A DNA stretch of 64,000 nucleotides from Oribacterium sp. oral taxon 102 (GTDB lineage Bacteria; Bacillota; Clostridia; Lachnospirales; Lachnospiraceae), in NCBI RefSeq assembly GCF_013394775.1, contig NZ_JABXYT010000001.1, positions 1,254,501-1,318,500 of the forward strand, given 5' to 3'. The notes beneath the pieces were generated by a model that did no database searches, had not been told where the DNA came from, and saw only the letters and a program-made list of their open reading frames with translations. The translations under genes were made by a program, and so were the position numbers. Positions 16,169 through 25,014 of the stretch are shown one piece after another (position 1 is the stretch's first letter; every line of letters begins with the position of its first letter).

Positions 16169-17635
16169 GTGACACAGTTTGATACGCGAAACCTATCCAT
16201 GATGATGGATCTATATGAAATGACGATGGCGAACGGCTACTTCGCCGAGCAGGGAGCGGAGGATTTCGTCACCTTCGATGTGTTTTACCGCAGGAATCCG
16301 GACGGCGGCGGCTTCGCTGTCTTCGCCGGACTGCAGCAGGTATTGGAATATCTGGAAAATCTGCGCTTTACAGAAGAGGACATCGCCTATCTGCGCTCAC
16401 TGCGGCTCTACCGGGAGGATTTTCTCCGCTGGCTGTCGGGCTTTCGTTTTCGGGGAAATGTGACGGCGCTTCGGGAGGGGATGATCATGTATCCCAACGA
16501 GCCGATCCTGACGGTCAATGCGCCGCTGATTGATGCGCAGCTGGTGGAGACGGCGATTCTTACAGAGATAAACCATCAGTCTTTGATCGCCACGAAGGCA
16601 CAGCGGATCGTGCGCGCGGCAGAGGGGCGCGCTGTATCCGATTTCGGTGCGCGGCGGGCGCACAATGTCGATGCGGCAGTCTACGGGGCGAGAGCTGCCT
16701 ATATCGGCGGTGTGGACAGTACCGCCACCGTCCTTGCGGGACAGCGCTTCGGCATTCCCCTCAGCGGAACGATGGCGCACAGCTGGGTTATGTACCATGA
16801 TGAAGAGTATACGGCGTTCCGCCGCTTCGCGGAGCGATATCCGGACAATTCGGTGCTTCTGGTAGACACCTACAATGTGCTGGAATCCGGCGTTCCCAAC
16901 GCCATCCGGACAGCAAGGGAGGTTCTGCAGCCCATGGGGAAGCGTCTGAAGGGCATCCGTCTGGATTCCGGCGACCTCGCCTATCTCTCGAAGGAGGCAC
17001 GGCGGATGCTGGATCGGGCGGGGCTTCCCGACTGTAAGATCGTGGCATCCAACAGTCTGGATGAGTTTACGATCCGCTCCATTCTTTCGCAGGGCGGCTG
17101 TATCGATGCCTTCGGCGTGGGCGAGCGGCTCATCACGGCGAAGAGCGATCCCGTTTTCGGCGCGGTTTATAAGCTGGTGGCGGTCAATAAGGACAGAGCC
17201 AGCCGCCCGGCGATCAAGGTCTCCGAGACCTTCGAGAAGATCACCAATCCGGGACGGAAGCGCCTCTGGCGCGTCTATGATGAAGAGGGCTATTCCGTTG
17301 CCGATCTCATCACCCTCGCGGAGGAAACGCCGGATTTCAGCCGGGAATACCCGTATATTGATCCGGAAAAGCCATGGAAGAAGCGCTCCTTCTCGAATCA
17401 TACGATCCGGGAGCTGCAGGAAACGGTCATGCTGGACGGGAAATGCGTAAAGCCTTCTCCTTCTTTAGAGGAGATCCGCGCCTATGTCAGAGAGCAGCTG
17501 GCGCATGAGGTATGGCAGGAGGAGCAGCGCTTTGAGAACCCGCATCGTCATTTCCTCGACATGAGTCCCGCATACTATAAAATGAAGATGGATCTGCTGC
17601 GGCAGACGCAGGAAAAGCTGCTCGAGAGGGAGTAG
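16169..17635 (+). CDS. pncB: Nicotinate phosphoribosyltransferase
   Basis: A 488-residue nicotinate phosphoribosyltransferase, which joins nicotinic acid to PRPP to make nicotinate mononucleotide in NAD salvage. Conserved blocks are visible: MDLYEMTMANGYF at the N-terminus, the phosphoribosyl-site segment DFGARRAHNVDAA, GGVDSTATVLAG, LSGTMAHSWVM (with the catalytic His), and GIRLDSGDLAYLSKEARRMLD. The GTG at 16169 follows AGGAGGGAAAGC and gives the usual N-terminus. The C-terminal extension is longer than in E. coli PncB and typical of the Gram-positive NAPRT type. Monocistronic by spacing. Confidence 0.95.
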   Translation: MTQFDTRNLSMMMDLYEMTMANGYFAEQGAEDFVTFDVFYRRNPDGGGFAVFAGLQQVLEYLENLRFTEEDIAYLRSLRLYREDFLRWLSGFRFRGNVTALREGMIMYPNEPILTVNAPLIDAQLVETAILTEINHQSLIATKAQRIVRAAEGRAVSDFGARRAHNVDAAVYGARAAYIGGVDSTATVLAGQRFGIPLSGTMAHSWVMYHDEEYTAFRRFAERYPDNSVLLVDTYNVLESGVPNAIRTAREVLQPMGKRLKGIRLDSGDLAYLSKEARRMLDRAGLPDCKIVASNSLDEFTIRSILSQGGCIDAFGVGERLITAKSDPVFGAVYKLVAVNKDRASRPAIKVSETFEKITNPGRKRLWRVYDEEGYSVADLITLAEETPDFSREYPYIDPEKPWKKRSFSNHTIRELQETVMLDGKCVKPSPSLEEIRAYVREQLAHEVWQEEQRFENPHRHFLDMSPAYYKMKMDLLRQTQEKLLERE

Positions 17636-17743
17636 CTTTTTCGGAGAACCTCTATTTCATTTTTTTGCCTATCGGATTTATGATATCATCGCGAACAAAC
17701 GGAAATCCTGTCAGGAGGGCGCGAAAAAGAATAAGGGGAAGCC

Positions 17744-18262
17744 ATGGATACAGAGAAAAAGCTCAAGGTACTGAAGAAAATCGCGCGGCGTCTGAACGGA
17801 GCCGGGGTCACATGGGCGTTGGGCGCGTCGCTGCTGCTGTACCTAAAGGGAATTACCGACCATTTCCATGATATCGATCTGATGGCAGAAGAGGAGGATG
17901 CCGCCGCCGCGAAGGAAATACTGCTGTCTATGGGAGAGCTGCAGCCGCCCAATCCAAACGGGAAGTATAAGACGAAGGAGTTTCTGGAGTATATCGTCGA
18001 CGGCGTAGACGTGGATCTGATGATAGGCTTCGCCATCGTCGAGGGAGAGCGCGTGCATGACTGTTCTCTTCGAAGGGAACAGATCTCGGAGTTCTATTCT
18101 CTGGAGGGGGAAATGATCCCGATGCAGTCTCTTCGTTTATGGAACAGCTACTATCAATGGATGGGGCGGAGCGATAAGTGCAGGATGATACGGGAGTATC
18201 TCGGCGTTCCGGTGAATGGTGAACCCTCACGTCTGAACAGCTATGAACTGTTACAAATATGA
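17744..18262 (+). CDS. Nucleotidyltransferase-like protein of unknown substrate
   Basis: A 172-residue protein with the minimal nucleotidyltransferase fold: a helix and GASLLLYLKG, then HDIDLMAEE, which resembles the paired acidic metal motif (DxD) of this superfamily, and a later acidic VDVDLMIGF. Proteins of this shape include antibiotic adenylyltransferase relatives, MNT-type antitoxin partners and stand-alone enzymes. The usual G-S motif is GA-S here, which is acceptable for the wider family but leaves activity uncertain. An AAGGGGAAG site precedes the ATG. No toxin gene is adjacent. Resistance function is not claimed. Confidence 0.7.
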   Translation: MDTEKKLKVLKKIARRLNGAGVTWALGASLLLYLKGITDHFHDIDLMAEEEDAAAAKEILLSMGELQPPNPNGKYKTKEFLEYIVDGVDVDLMIGFAIVEGERVHDCSLRREQISEFYSLEGEMIPMQSLRLWNSYYQWMGRSDKCRMIREYLGVPVNGEPSRLNSYELLQI

Positions 18263-18315
18263 TAAAAAGCATAGTTATTCTGACAGATTCTGACTGTACT
18301 TTATGAATAAAATAG

Positions 18316-18324
18316 TGCTATAAT
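18316..18324 (+). promoter_or_regulatory. Extended -10 promoter of the diguanylate cyclase gene
   Basis: TGCTATAAT, a perfect -10 with the TGN extension and no good -35, about 100 bases upstream of the start codon. Confidence 0.6.
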
Positions 18325-18425
18325 GAGCAAATAGATGCCTGTCGGGAGGGAAATTCCGGCGAATTGCGAAGGGCTTGCCTGAGCTGTCACAGTATTTGCG
18401 GTGCAATGCCGCAAGGGAGCAGTGG

Positions 18426-19757
18426 ATGAATACCGAGCGGGAAACGATTCTGATAGTAGACGATTCCAGACTGCAGCGGAGTGTGTTCCGGAAGATGCTG
18501 CAGCCGAGATTTCGGGTATTGGAGGCGGAGAGCGGGGAAGAGTGCATTCAGATCCTGCGGGAGCGGGGGAATCAGGTGCACGCGGTGCTGCTGGATCTCG
18601 TCATGCCGGGGATGGACGGCTTTCAGGTGCTGGAGCAGCGGCGGGAGCTGGACTTCTTCATGAATATCCCGGTCATTATCCTGACCTCCGGGAATTCGAA
18701 GGCAATGCAGATCAGAGCCTTCGAGCTGGGCGCGAATGATTTTTTGAACAAGCCCGGAGAGGAAGCGATCGTGCTTTCCAGACTGCAGAATGTACTGGAG
18801 TCCGGACGCCGCTTCCGTGCGCTCGTGGAGCAGAGGAACCAGATGCGATACAGGGCGGAGCTGGACGAGATGACGGGGCTGCTCAATAAAATGACGGCGC
18901 GGCAGCTCATACAGAAGCACCTGGAGAGCATGCCGGAGGAGAGCGTCGCCCTTTTTATCGTGGATATCGACAATTTCAAGGCGATAAACGACATTCACGG
19001 TCATGAGATGGGGGATCATACGATCAGGATCATGGCGAATATCCTCTCCTCCTGCTTCCGGAAGTCCGACATCGTCGGCAGACTCGGCGGCGACGAGTTC
19101 TGTGTGCTGATGAAGAACATTCCCTCGAGGCAGGAGGTGCGTCGGAGAGCGGAGAAGCTGCTGCAGATGATCCGGAAGCATGAGAATCAGACGCTGCCGG
19201 AGAATATCACGATCAGCATCGGGATCTCCTATTCCTCGCCGGAATGCCGACTGGAGGAGCTTCTCTCCGAGGCGGATCAGGCGTTGTATCTCTCGAAAAA
19301 GGCGGGAAAGGACTGCTATACGGAGTATGGCTGCGGCTGCTGTCAGGATGGGAGCATCCAATGCAGGAGCAGGGCGCTGCTGCTTTCGAGAACCCGCTCT
19401 GTCATCAGCACTCTGCATTACAGCTGCTCTTCCTATTATAAGCTGAGTGTAGTGGAGACCGTGGCAGAGCTGGAGACACAGCTCCGGGAAGATCCGGAGG
19501 GGGTGTCCCGCATTTTTCTGGATGTTTCTGCGGAGGAGGGGGACGGGCTTCAGGTCTGGAGCGCAGTCACCGGCAAGGAATGGGCGAAGCGGCAGCCGCT
19601 CGTCGCGATCTGTCGGGAGGGGGATATTCCTCAGCTCCGCACTGCGCTGGATACCGGGCTGATCGCAGATCTCTATTTTGCGCCAGTGAACGACCAGTTC
19701 GTGGACCGGAGACTCAGGGGCTATATGAAGGAAAAGGCGCAGCAAGTCATGCTGTGA
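18426..19757 (+). CDS. Response regulator with diguanylate cyclase (REC-GGDEF) and an extra C-terminal domain
   Basis: A 443-residue c-di-GMP synthase controlled by phosphorylation. The receiver domain (residues 6-125) has the acidic pair D12-D13, phospho-acceptor D57 (LLDLVMPGMDGF) and a late lysine in NDFLNKPG. The GGDEF domain (about 165-300) has an intact active site GGDEF at 221-225 and an RKSD product-inhibition site at 212-215, exactly five residues ahead, so it should be active and feedback-inhibited. About 110 further residues resemble a degenerate receiver (IFLDVSAEEGDGLQV). A TTG at 18375 in frame is rejected in favour of the ATG behind AAGGGAG. No kinase is adjacent. Confidence 0.9.
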   Translation: MNTERETILIVDDSRLQRSVFRKMLQPRFRVLEAESGEECIQILRERGNQVHAVLLDLVMPGMDGFQVLEQRRELDFFMNIPVIILTSGNSKAMQIRAFELGANDFLNKPGEEAIVLSRLQNVLESGRRFRALVEQRNQMRYRAELDEMTGLLNKMTARQLIQKHLESMPEESVALFIVDIDNFKAINDIHGHEMGDHTIRIMANILSSCFRKSDIVGRLGGDEFCVLMKNIPSRQEVRRRAEKLLQMIRKHENQTLPENITISIGISYSSPECRLEELLSEADQALYLSKKAGKDCYTEYGCGCCQDGSIQCRSRALLLSRTRSVISTLHYSCSSYYKLSVVETVAELETQLREDPEGVSRIFLDVSAEEGDGLQVWSAVTGKEWAKRQPLVAICREGDIPQLRTALDTGLIADLYFAPVNDQFVDRRLRGYMKEKAQQVML

Positions 19758-19778
19758 GCTTTTTTCTGCGGTGCCTTC

Positions 19779-20438
19779 CTATGGCTCCATTCTTTTCAGA
19801 AGTGTCTTCATCGTATCCTCATGCGCCAGTACCATCAGCCGGTCGCTCGCCTGTATGACAGTCTGTGGAGAGGGGATAATGTCGGTGTGATCCTTCTCGG
19901 AAACGATACCGATAATATAGGTATTGTAGCGTTCCCTGATACGGGAGCTCAGAATGCTCTTTCCTATCCATTCCCGGAGAGGCGTGATTTCATAGATGGA
20001 GTAGCCCGCTTTCAGCCGGACATAGTCGTAGATATGCTCGCTGCTGTATTTCACGGCGGCACGCATCGCAGAATCCTTGTTCGGATGGATGATTTCGTCC
20101 GCCCCGTTGTGCAGGAGGAGTTTCTCCAGCATTTCGTCGTCCGTCTCGGTCACGACATAGCGGGCGCCCAGCTCCTTTAAGGTGCTGACGATGATCAGAT
20201 TGCTCTTGAAGTCGGAGCCGATGCAGACGAAGCACATATCGAAGTTCTGGACGCCGACCTGCTGCAGAGCGGACTTCGAGCAGCAGTCCGCGATCAGTCT
20301 TCCGCTCGCGATCTCTGCGAGATCCTCCAGCGCGTCCTCATTCTTGTCCATAATCAGGACTTCATTCTTCATTTCGACGAGATGTCGGCAGAGGTGATGC
20401 CCGAAGTCACCGAGCCCGATTAAAAGCATTGATTTCAT
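19779..20438 (-). CDS. ktrA: Potassium transport regulatory subunit KtrA/TrkA (RCK domain)
   Basis: A 219-residue cytoplasmic gating subunit of a Ktr-type potassium uptake system. The N-terminal Rossmann RCK_N domain begins MLLIGLGDFGHHLCRHL (GxGxxG), followed by the acidic residue at the end of the second strand (IMDKNED), where ATP/ADP or NAD binds. The C-terminal part (about residues 140-219) is an RCK_C domain, the usual site of c-di-AMP binding in Firmicutes. It lies 67 bases downstream of the channel gene on the same strand, with GAAAGGAA before its ATG, so the two should be one operon. It converges with the diguanylate cyclase gene, 21 bases away. Confidence 0.92.
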   Translation of the reverse strand: MKSMLLIGLGDFGHHLCRHLVEMKNEVLIMDKNEDALEDLAEIASGRLIADCCSKSALQQVGVQNFDMCFVCIGSDFKSNLIIVSTLKELGARYVVTETDDEMLEKLLLHNGADEIIHPNKDSAMRAAVKYSSEHIYDYVRLKAGYSIYEITPLREWIGKSILSSRIRERYNTYIIGIVSEKDHTDIIPSPQTVIQASDRLMVLAHEDTMKTLLKRMEP

Positions 20439-20505
20439 ATACGGAGTTCCTTTCGAAAAGTCAGATAATTTTCCGCGAAGCCGGAAGCTGCGGGAGATGA
20501 TCGCA

Positions 20506-21840
20506 TCAGCCGATTGTGACCGGCGAAGCGGGGTAGCGGAGCTTCCCGCTCTTCCTGCGTTCCGTGAAGGACATCGCGAAGGTCAGACTGCCCATGCGTC
20601 CGAGGTACATCATGACAATGACGACAAGCTTCGAGAAGAGGCAGAGCTCCCGGGTGATACCGGTGGACATCCCGGCGGTGCCGATCGCGGAGAAGACCTC
20701 GAAGGAGACGTCCCGAAGCGGGAGCGGCTGCACGCTCAGGATGAGGAAAACACCGAGGAGCGCGAGTGAGAGGTTCAGAAAGACGACAATTCCCGCCTTC
20801 CGAACCGCTTCCTCCTCCAGCCGGGTTCGGAAGAGCACACAGTCCCGCTCGTGGAAAAGGTATTCCTTCAAATGCAGCAGGATCACGAGGAGCGTGATCG
20901 TCTTGATGCCGCCGGCAGTCGAGCCGGGGCTGCCGCCGATGAACATCAGGAGGATCGTCAGGAAGAGTCCGGCATCGGAGAGCCCGGCAGTATCGACGGA
21001 GTTGAAGCCGGCGGTTCGCGGCGTGACCGCGCTGAAAAAGGCGGCGAGGAGCCGGTGCGGAGCCGACATTCCGGCGAAGAGGCGGGCTTCTGTGAAGTAG
21101 AAAAGGAACGTCGAGATGAGCAGGAGTCCGAGCGTCGCAGTGAGAACGAGCTTGGTCTGGAAATGATAGCATTCCCAGTGCCAGCGATTGTCCAGGAGAT
21201 CGTCCCAGACGAGGAAGCCGATGCCGCCGACGAGGATCAGGGTGCTCAGCGTCAGGATTACGAGAGGATCTCCGGAATAGGCGCAGAAGGAGGAGTAGTG
21301 CTCTCGGATCCCCATGAGATCGAAGCCAGCATTACAGAAGGCGGAGACAGAATGAAATATGCTGAAGTACAGCCCGCGGCGGAGCCCGAACTGGGGAACG
21401 AAGCGGAGAGAGAGGAGCAGAGCGCCCAGCCCCTCGAAGAGCAGAGTGCCGAAGACGATTCGCCGAACCAGACGCACGCTGCCGCGGAGCTGGAGCGTGC
21501 TGAGGCTATCCTGCACCAGCGCACGGTAATTCAGCCCGATCTTCTTCCGGAAAAGTGTCATGGCGAAGACGCCGATCGTAATGAAGCCCAGTCCGCCGAT
21601 CTGCATTTCGGTGAGCAGGACGAGCTGTCCGAAGAGGCTCCAGTGCGACCAGGTGTCATAGGCGACGAGCCCGGTCACACAGCTCGCGGAAACGGAGCAG
21701 AGCAGCGCGCCCGAGAAGCAGGTGGATTCGCCGGGGCGTGCCGCGATCGGGAGCATCAGGAGCAGTGCACCCGTGAGGATCATCAGCAGGAAGCTCAGCA
21801 TGATTTTATGGGTATTGGTCAGATTGATTTTTTTAGACAT
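20506..21840 (-). CDS. ktrB: Potassium uptake channel subunit KtrB/TrkH
   Basis: A 444-residue membrane protein of the Trk/Ktr/HKT superfamily, with eight or more hydrophobic helices and four pore-loop repeats. Pore segments are recognisable as SASCVTGLVAYDT, FCNAGFDLMG, TPRTAGFNSVDTAGLS and IGTAGMSTGITRE. It imports potassium, gated by the adjacent KtrA. Length matches KtrB rather than the longer proteobacterial TrkH. The gene is the promoter-proximal member of the pair. Both c-di-GMP and potassium genes are here, but no regulatory link is visible. Confidence 0.93.
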   Translation of the reverse strand: MSKKINLTNTHKIMLSFLLMILTGALLLMLPIAARPGESTCFSGALLCSVSASCVTGLVAYDTWSHWSLFGQLVLLTEMQIGGLGFITIGVFAMTLFRKKIGLNYRALVQDSLSTLQLRGSVRLVRRIVFGTLLFEGLGALLLSLRFVPQFGLRRGLYFSIFHSVSAFCNAGFDLMGIREHYSSFCAYSGDPLVILTLSTLILVGGIGFLVWDDLLDNRWHWECYHFQTKLVLTATLGLLLISTFLFYFTEARLFAGMSAPHRLLAAFFSAVTPRTAGFNSVDTAGLSDAGLFLTILLMFIGGSPGSTAGGIKTITLLVILLHLKEYLFHERDCVLFRTRLEEEAVRKAGIVVFLNLSLALLGVFLILSVQPLPLRDVSFEVFSAIGTAGMSTGITRELCLFSKLVVIVMMYLGRMGSLTFAMSFTERRKSGKLRYPASPVTIG

Positions 21841-21873
21841 GAGTAAGGTAACTCCGGAAAGAAATTTTATTCT

Positions 21874-21902
21874 ATTATAGTAGACAACGACGGATTTGTA
21901 TA
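21874..21902 (-). promoter_or_regulatory. Possible promoter of ktrB-ktrA
   Basis: Minus strand: TATACA, 17 bases, TATAAT. The -10 is perfect but the -35 matches only half of the consensus. Confidence 0.45.
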
Positions 21903-21923
21903 GGGCAGGGTGTACAGAGCGCA

Positions 21924-21971
21924 GGCCCTACACTGCTGCATCGAAGCTTTCGGTATGAGGATTTATACAGG
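21924..21971 (+). repeat. Dispersed intergenic repeat, family 1, copy b
   Basis: Contains GCATCGAAGCTTTCGGTATG, which matches GCATCGAAGGCTTCGGTATG of the copy at 48212-48263 at 18 of 20 positions. It lies between the divergent ktrB and sulP promoters. Confidence 0.45.
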
Positions 21972-21988
21972 ATTCGGGACGGTATTTC

Positions 21989-22017
21989 TTGAAAAAACAC
22001 GAAGGATTCCGTATGCT
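21989..22017 (+). promoter_or_regulatory. Promoter of sulP
   Basis: TTGAAA, 17 bases, TATGCT, 35 bases upstream of the start codon. Confidence 0.6.
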
Positions 22018-22051
22018 ATCCTGAGAGTAAGAACAGGATAGGGGGACTGAG

Positions 22052-23704
22052 ATGAAACAATTTGACTACATTCAGCCAAAGCTCTTCAGTGTGCTGAAGG
22101 ACTATGACGCACAGCAGTTCACGAAGGATGCCGTTTCCGGTATTATTGTGGCGATCATTGCGCTCCCGCTTTCGATCGCGCTGGCAATCGCCTCCGGCGT
22201 GAATCCGGAGCAGGGACTGTATACTGCGATTGTGGCGGGCTTCTTCATTTCGCTTCTCGGCGGCAGCCGGGTGCAGATCGGCGGGCCTACCGCGGCGTTC
22301 GTGGTGATTATCTACGGCATCATTGCAGAGTACGGCTTCGATGGGCTGGTGGCGGCGACGCTTCTCGCCGGCATCATCATGGTGCTGATGGGGCTGCTTC
22401 GGATCGGCAATCTGATCCGCTTCATCCCGAAGACGATCACCGCCGGCTTCACGCTGGGGATCGCAGTCGGGATCCTCGCGGGGCAGCTGAAGGACTTTTT
22501 CGGGCTGCAGATGGGAGCCGTTCCCGCGGCGTTTCCGGAGAAGCTCGCAGCGTATGCGGCAAATTTTCATACCCTTCAGCCTCTGACCCTGCTGGTGGGA
22601 TTGGCGGCGCTGCTGATCCAGATTTTCTGGCCGAGGGTTTCGCAGAGGATCCCCGGCTCTCTGATCGCGATTTTTCTGACGACCGCGGCGGTACAGCTCT
22701 TACATCTGCCGGTGACGACGATCGGGGATCTCTACACGATACAGGCGGGGCTTCCGCCCTTTCATGTGCCGGCGCTCAGCTTCCCACTGGTGCAGAGAAT
22801 GCTCGCTCCGGCAATGACGATCGCGCTACTCGCCTCGATCGAGTCCCTGCTCTCCGCCGTGGTCTCCGACGGGATGATCGGAGACAGGCACCGCTCCAAT
22901 GCGGAGCTGGTGGCGCAGGGGATCGGCAATATCTTCTCCGCCCTTTTCGGCGGAATTCCGGCGACGGGGGCGATCGCGAGAACGGCGGCGAATGTGCGGA
23001 ACGGCGCACGGACGCCGGTTGCCGGCATGGTGCATGCCGTGACACTGCTTCTGATCCTGCTTTTCCTGATGCCCTATGCTTCTCTGATTCCGATGACAAC
23101 GCTGGCGGCAATTCTGATCATGGTCGCCTATAACATGAGCGGCTGGAGAGGCTTCGTACACATGGTGAGGAAGGCGCCGGGGAGCGATGTGCTGGTGCTG
23201 GTGCTGACCTTCCTTTTGACGGTCTTCTTCGATCTCGTCATCGCGATCGAGGTGGGCATGGTGCTCGCCGCTTTTCTCTTCATGAAGCGAATGTCGGATA
23301 TCGCAGGGGTGCGGGAATGGGCGGCGCCTGCTGCGGAGGGAGAGACGGCGCTCGCCGAGAAAACGGATCTCCGGCGTGTTCCGGAGCATACCATGGTGTA
23401 TGAGATCGAAGGTCCGATGTTTTTCGGCGCGGCGGTGGACTATCTGGAATTTACCAGCCAGAGAGGCAAGCGCGTCCTGATCCTTCGGATGCGGAATGTA
23501 CCGGCGATGGATATCAGCGGACTGGAGTCGCTGGAGGAGGTCTATGAGATCTGCCGGAGAGAAAAAATCACGCTGCTGCTCTCTCATGTCAATCCGCAGC
23601 CGCGGCAGGTAATGGAGCGTGCGGGCTTCCTTGAGGCGCTCGGCAGGGAGAATCTCTGTGAGAGCATCTCTGCCGCGCTCAGGAGGGCCGCAGGGATTTC
23701 CTGA
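22052..23704 (+). CDS. SulP family anion transporter with STAS domain
   Basis: A 550-residue SLC26/SulP transporter. The membrane domain (residues 20-410) has about 12-14 hydrophobic segments and the typical openings DAVSGIIVAIIALPLSIALAIASG and GGSRVQIGGPTAAF. The C-terminal STAS domain follows (MVYEIEGPMFFGAA, then VLILRMRNVPAMDISGLESL), the regulatory module shared with anti-sigma antagonists. The family carries sulfate, bicarbonate, dicarboxylates or other anions and the substrate cannot be read from sequence. It stands alone with its own promoter and GGGGGACTG ribosome-binding site. Confidence 0.92.
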   Translation: MKQFDYIQPKLFSVLKDYDAQQFTKDAVSGIIVAIIALPLSIALAIASGVNPEQGLYTAIVAGFFISLLGGSRVQIGGPTAAFVVIIYGIIAEYGFDGLVAATLLAGIIMVLMGLLRIGNLIRFIPKTITAGFTLGIAVGILAGQLKDFFGLQMGAVPAAFPEKLAAYAANFHTLQPLTLLVGLAALLIQIFWPRVSQRIPGSLIAIFLTTAAVQLLHLPVTTIGDLYTIQAGLPPFHVPALSFPLVQRMLAPAMTIALLASIESLLSAVVSDGMIGDRHRSNAELVAQGIGNIFSALFGGIPATGAIARTAANVRNGARTPVAGMVHAVTLLLILLFLMPYASLIPMTTLAAILIMVAYNMSGWRGFVHMVRKAPGSDVLVLVLTFLLTVFFDLVIAIEVGMVLAAFLFMKRMSDIAGVREWAAPAAEGETALAEKTDLRRVPEHTMVYEIEGPMFFGAAVDYLEFTSQRGKRVLILRMRNVPAMDISGLESLEEVYEICRREKITLLLSHVNPQPRQVMERAGFLEALGRENLCESISAALRRAAGIS

Positions 23705-23729
23705 ACGAAGCTGCGCCCTGATCTGCGAT

Positions 23730-24722
23730 TCACTTTACCGTCAGGCGGTAGCGCCGCGGAGAGCAGCCGAAGCGTCTCCGGAACAGGCGGTAGAAGTAAC
23801 TGAAATTATGATAGCCGACATCGAGGCTGATATCGGTGATGGAGAGATCGGTGCTCCGGAGGAGATAGGCGGCACGGGAGAGCCGTTTCTCCTGCAAAAG
23901 CTCGGTGAAATTCTTCCCGGTACCCGCCTTGATGCTGCGGCTGAGCTGACAGAGCGGCAGGCGCAGTGTACGGGAGAGCGCGGAGAGTTCTCCGTCCCGG
24001 TAGTTCTCCTCGAGGAAGCGGAAGACCGAAAGGAGCAGCTCCTGCTCTGTATGCGCGGTCCCCAGCTCAAGCTTGTCGGTGAAGCGTAGAAGATGGAGGA
24101 AGAGCAGTCCCATGGTGGTGGCATCCAGCCTGCGGCGGTTCGGTGTATCGTAGCGGAGCATCCAGATCAGGTTCTCCATCAGATTCTGAACCGGCAGGAC
24201 ATCCGCTACGTGAAAGTGCAGGTAGCCGGCATTCTGTCGCCCTGTGCGGAGACAGTCAATCAGGAAGTCGCGGATCAGAGAGGATTCTCCGCCGATCATG
24301 TCCAGAGACTTGTCGAAGAATTCCGGCAGGATAATGAAGTTGACGGCGAGATCCTCCGCTCCGGCAGCGCGGATTTCCTGCGTCGCGCCCGGAGAGAGGA
24401 AGAGCAGCTCGCCGCTATGGAGGATGACCTCTGTGCCGTTGATAAAATGCGTGGTTTGCCCTCTGAACATATATACGAGCTCGACATAGTTATGGCTGTG
24501 CTTCGGAAAGTCGATGAAGCGGGTATGAGGACGGAGGTCGATGAGCCGCCCCTCCCGGAGCAGCTTTTTGGCGTCGATTACAGTGGAGAGGTCGAGATTG
24601 TAGAAGCTCCGGTCTATGCCGCTTCCGTTCAGGATGCGACGCTCCTCCTCTGTGATGGCCTTCAGCGTTTCCAAGAGCTCTCGCTTCACGGCGGTCTCCT
24701 TCTCTTCGGATAATCTGCTCAT
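23730..24722 (-). CDS. AraC family transcriptional regulator, likely of the rhamnose operon
   Basis: A 330-residue AraC/XylS regulator. Residues about 60-150 form a cupin-like ligand domain (HSHNYVELVYMFRGQTTHFINGTE, then GELLFLSPGATQEI) and the last 100 residues carry the two helix-turn-helix motifs, ending with DISLDVGYHNFSYFYRLFRRRFGCSPRRYR. The ATG at 24722 follows AAGGGACAGGAC; an in-frame start at 24740 is less likely. It is divergent from rhaB across 292 bases, so by context it should activate the rhamnose/pectin genes in response to rhamnose, like RhaS/RhaR. This is inference; the ligand domain alone does not show the inducer. Confidence 0.88.
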   Translation of the reverse strand: MSRLSEEKETAVKRELLETLKAITEEERRILNGSGIDRSFYNLDLSTVIDAKKLLREGRLIDLRPHTRFIDFPKHSHNYVELVYMFRGQTTHFINGTEVILHSGELLFLSPGATQEIRAAGAEDLAVNFIILPEFFDKSLDMIGGESSLIRDFLIDCLRTGRQNAGYLHFHVADVLPVQNLMENLIWMLRYDTPNRRRLDATTMGLLFLHLLRFTDKLELGTAHTEQELLLSVFRFLEENYRDGELSALSRTLRLPLCQLSRSIKAGTGKNFTELLQEKRLSRAAYLLRSTDLSITDISLDVGYHNFSYFYRLFRRRFGCSPRRYRLTVK

Positions 24723-24928
24723 AGTCCTGTCCCTTCGCAAATTCTGTTCTCTTCGGATCCCCGGTATCGGGTACAGGCTTCCACACGCCGCGCTTTTGCC
24801 GGAGCAAGAGAAGCGTAATGCAAATCAGGTTAATTTTTTTCACAAATCATGTGCTTTTTTCTTTCTGCATTTTACCATACAATGAACATAAAACAGAGGC
24901 TTTTCACAGAAAAAATCGGGAAAGTGCT

Positions 24929-24986
24929 GATGAAATCGGGGACGCACGCCACATGGCACGTGAGATGGGAATGAATCAGTGTTTTC
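24929..24986 (+). repeat. Dispersed intergenic repeat, family 2, copy A
   Basis: Begins GATGAAATCGGGGACG and continues with CACATGGCACGTGAGATGG and ATGAATCAG. It aligns with 53192-53251 over about 58 bases with small gaps (shared GATGAAATCGG, ATGGCACGT, ATGAAT, ATCAG). It lies in the rhaB leader, so transcripts of the rhamnose operon may carry it. The rest of 24723-25014 shows only AT-rich stretches; no clear promoter could be fixed. Confidence 0.4.
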
Positions 24987-25014
24987 TTAGCTTTGCAGGC
25001 TTGAGAGGGACAGT

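Noticed and set aside
17744..18262. An antibiotic nucleotidyltransferase (resistance) gene or an MNT/HEPN toxin-antitoxin pair
   Set aside because: The fold is generic, no HEPN partner is adjacent, and no specific resistance-family motif is present.
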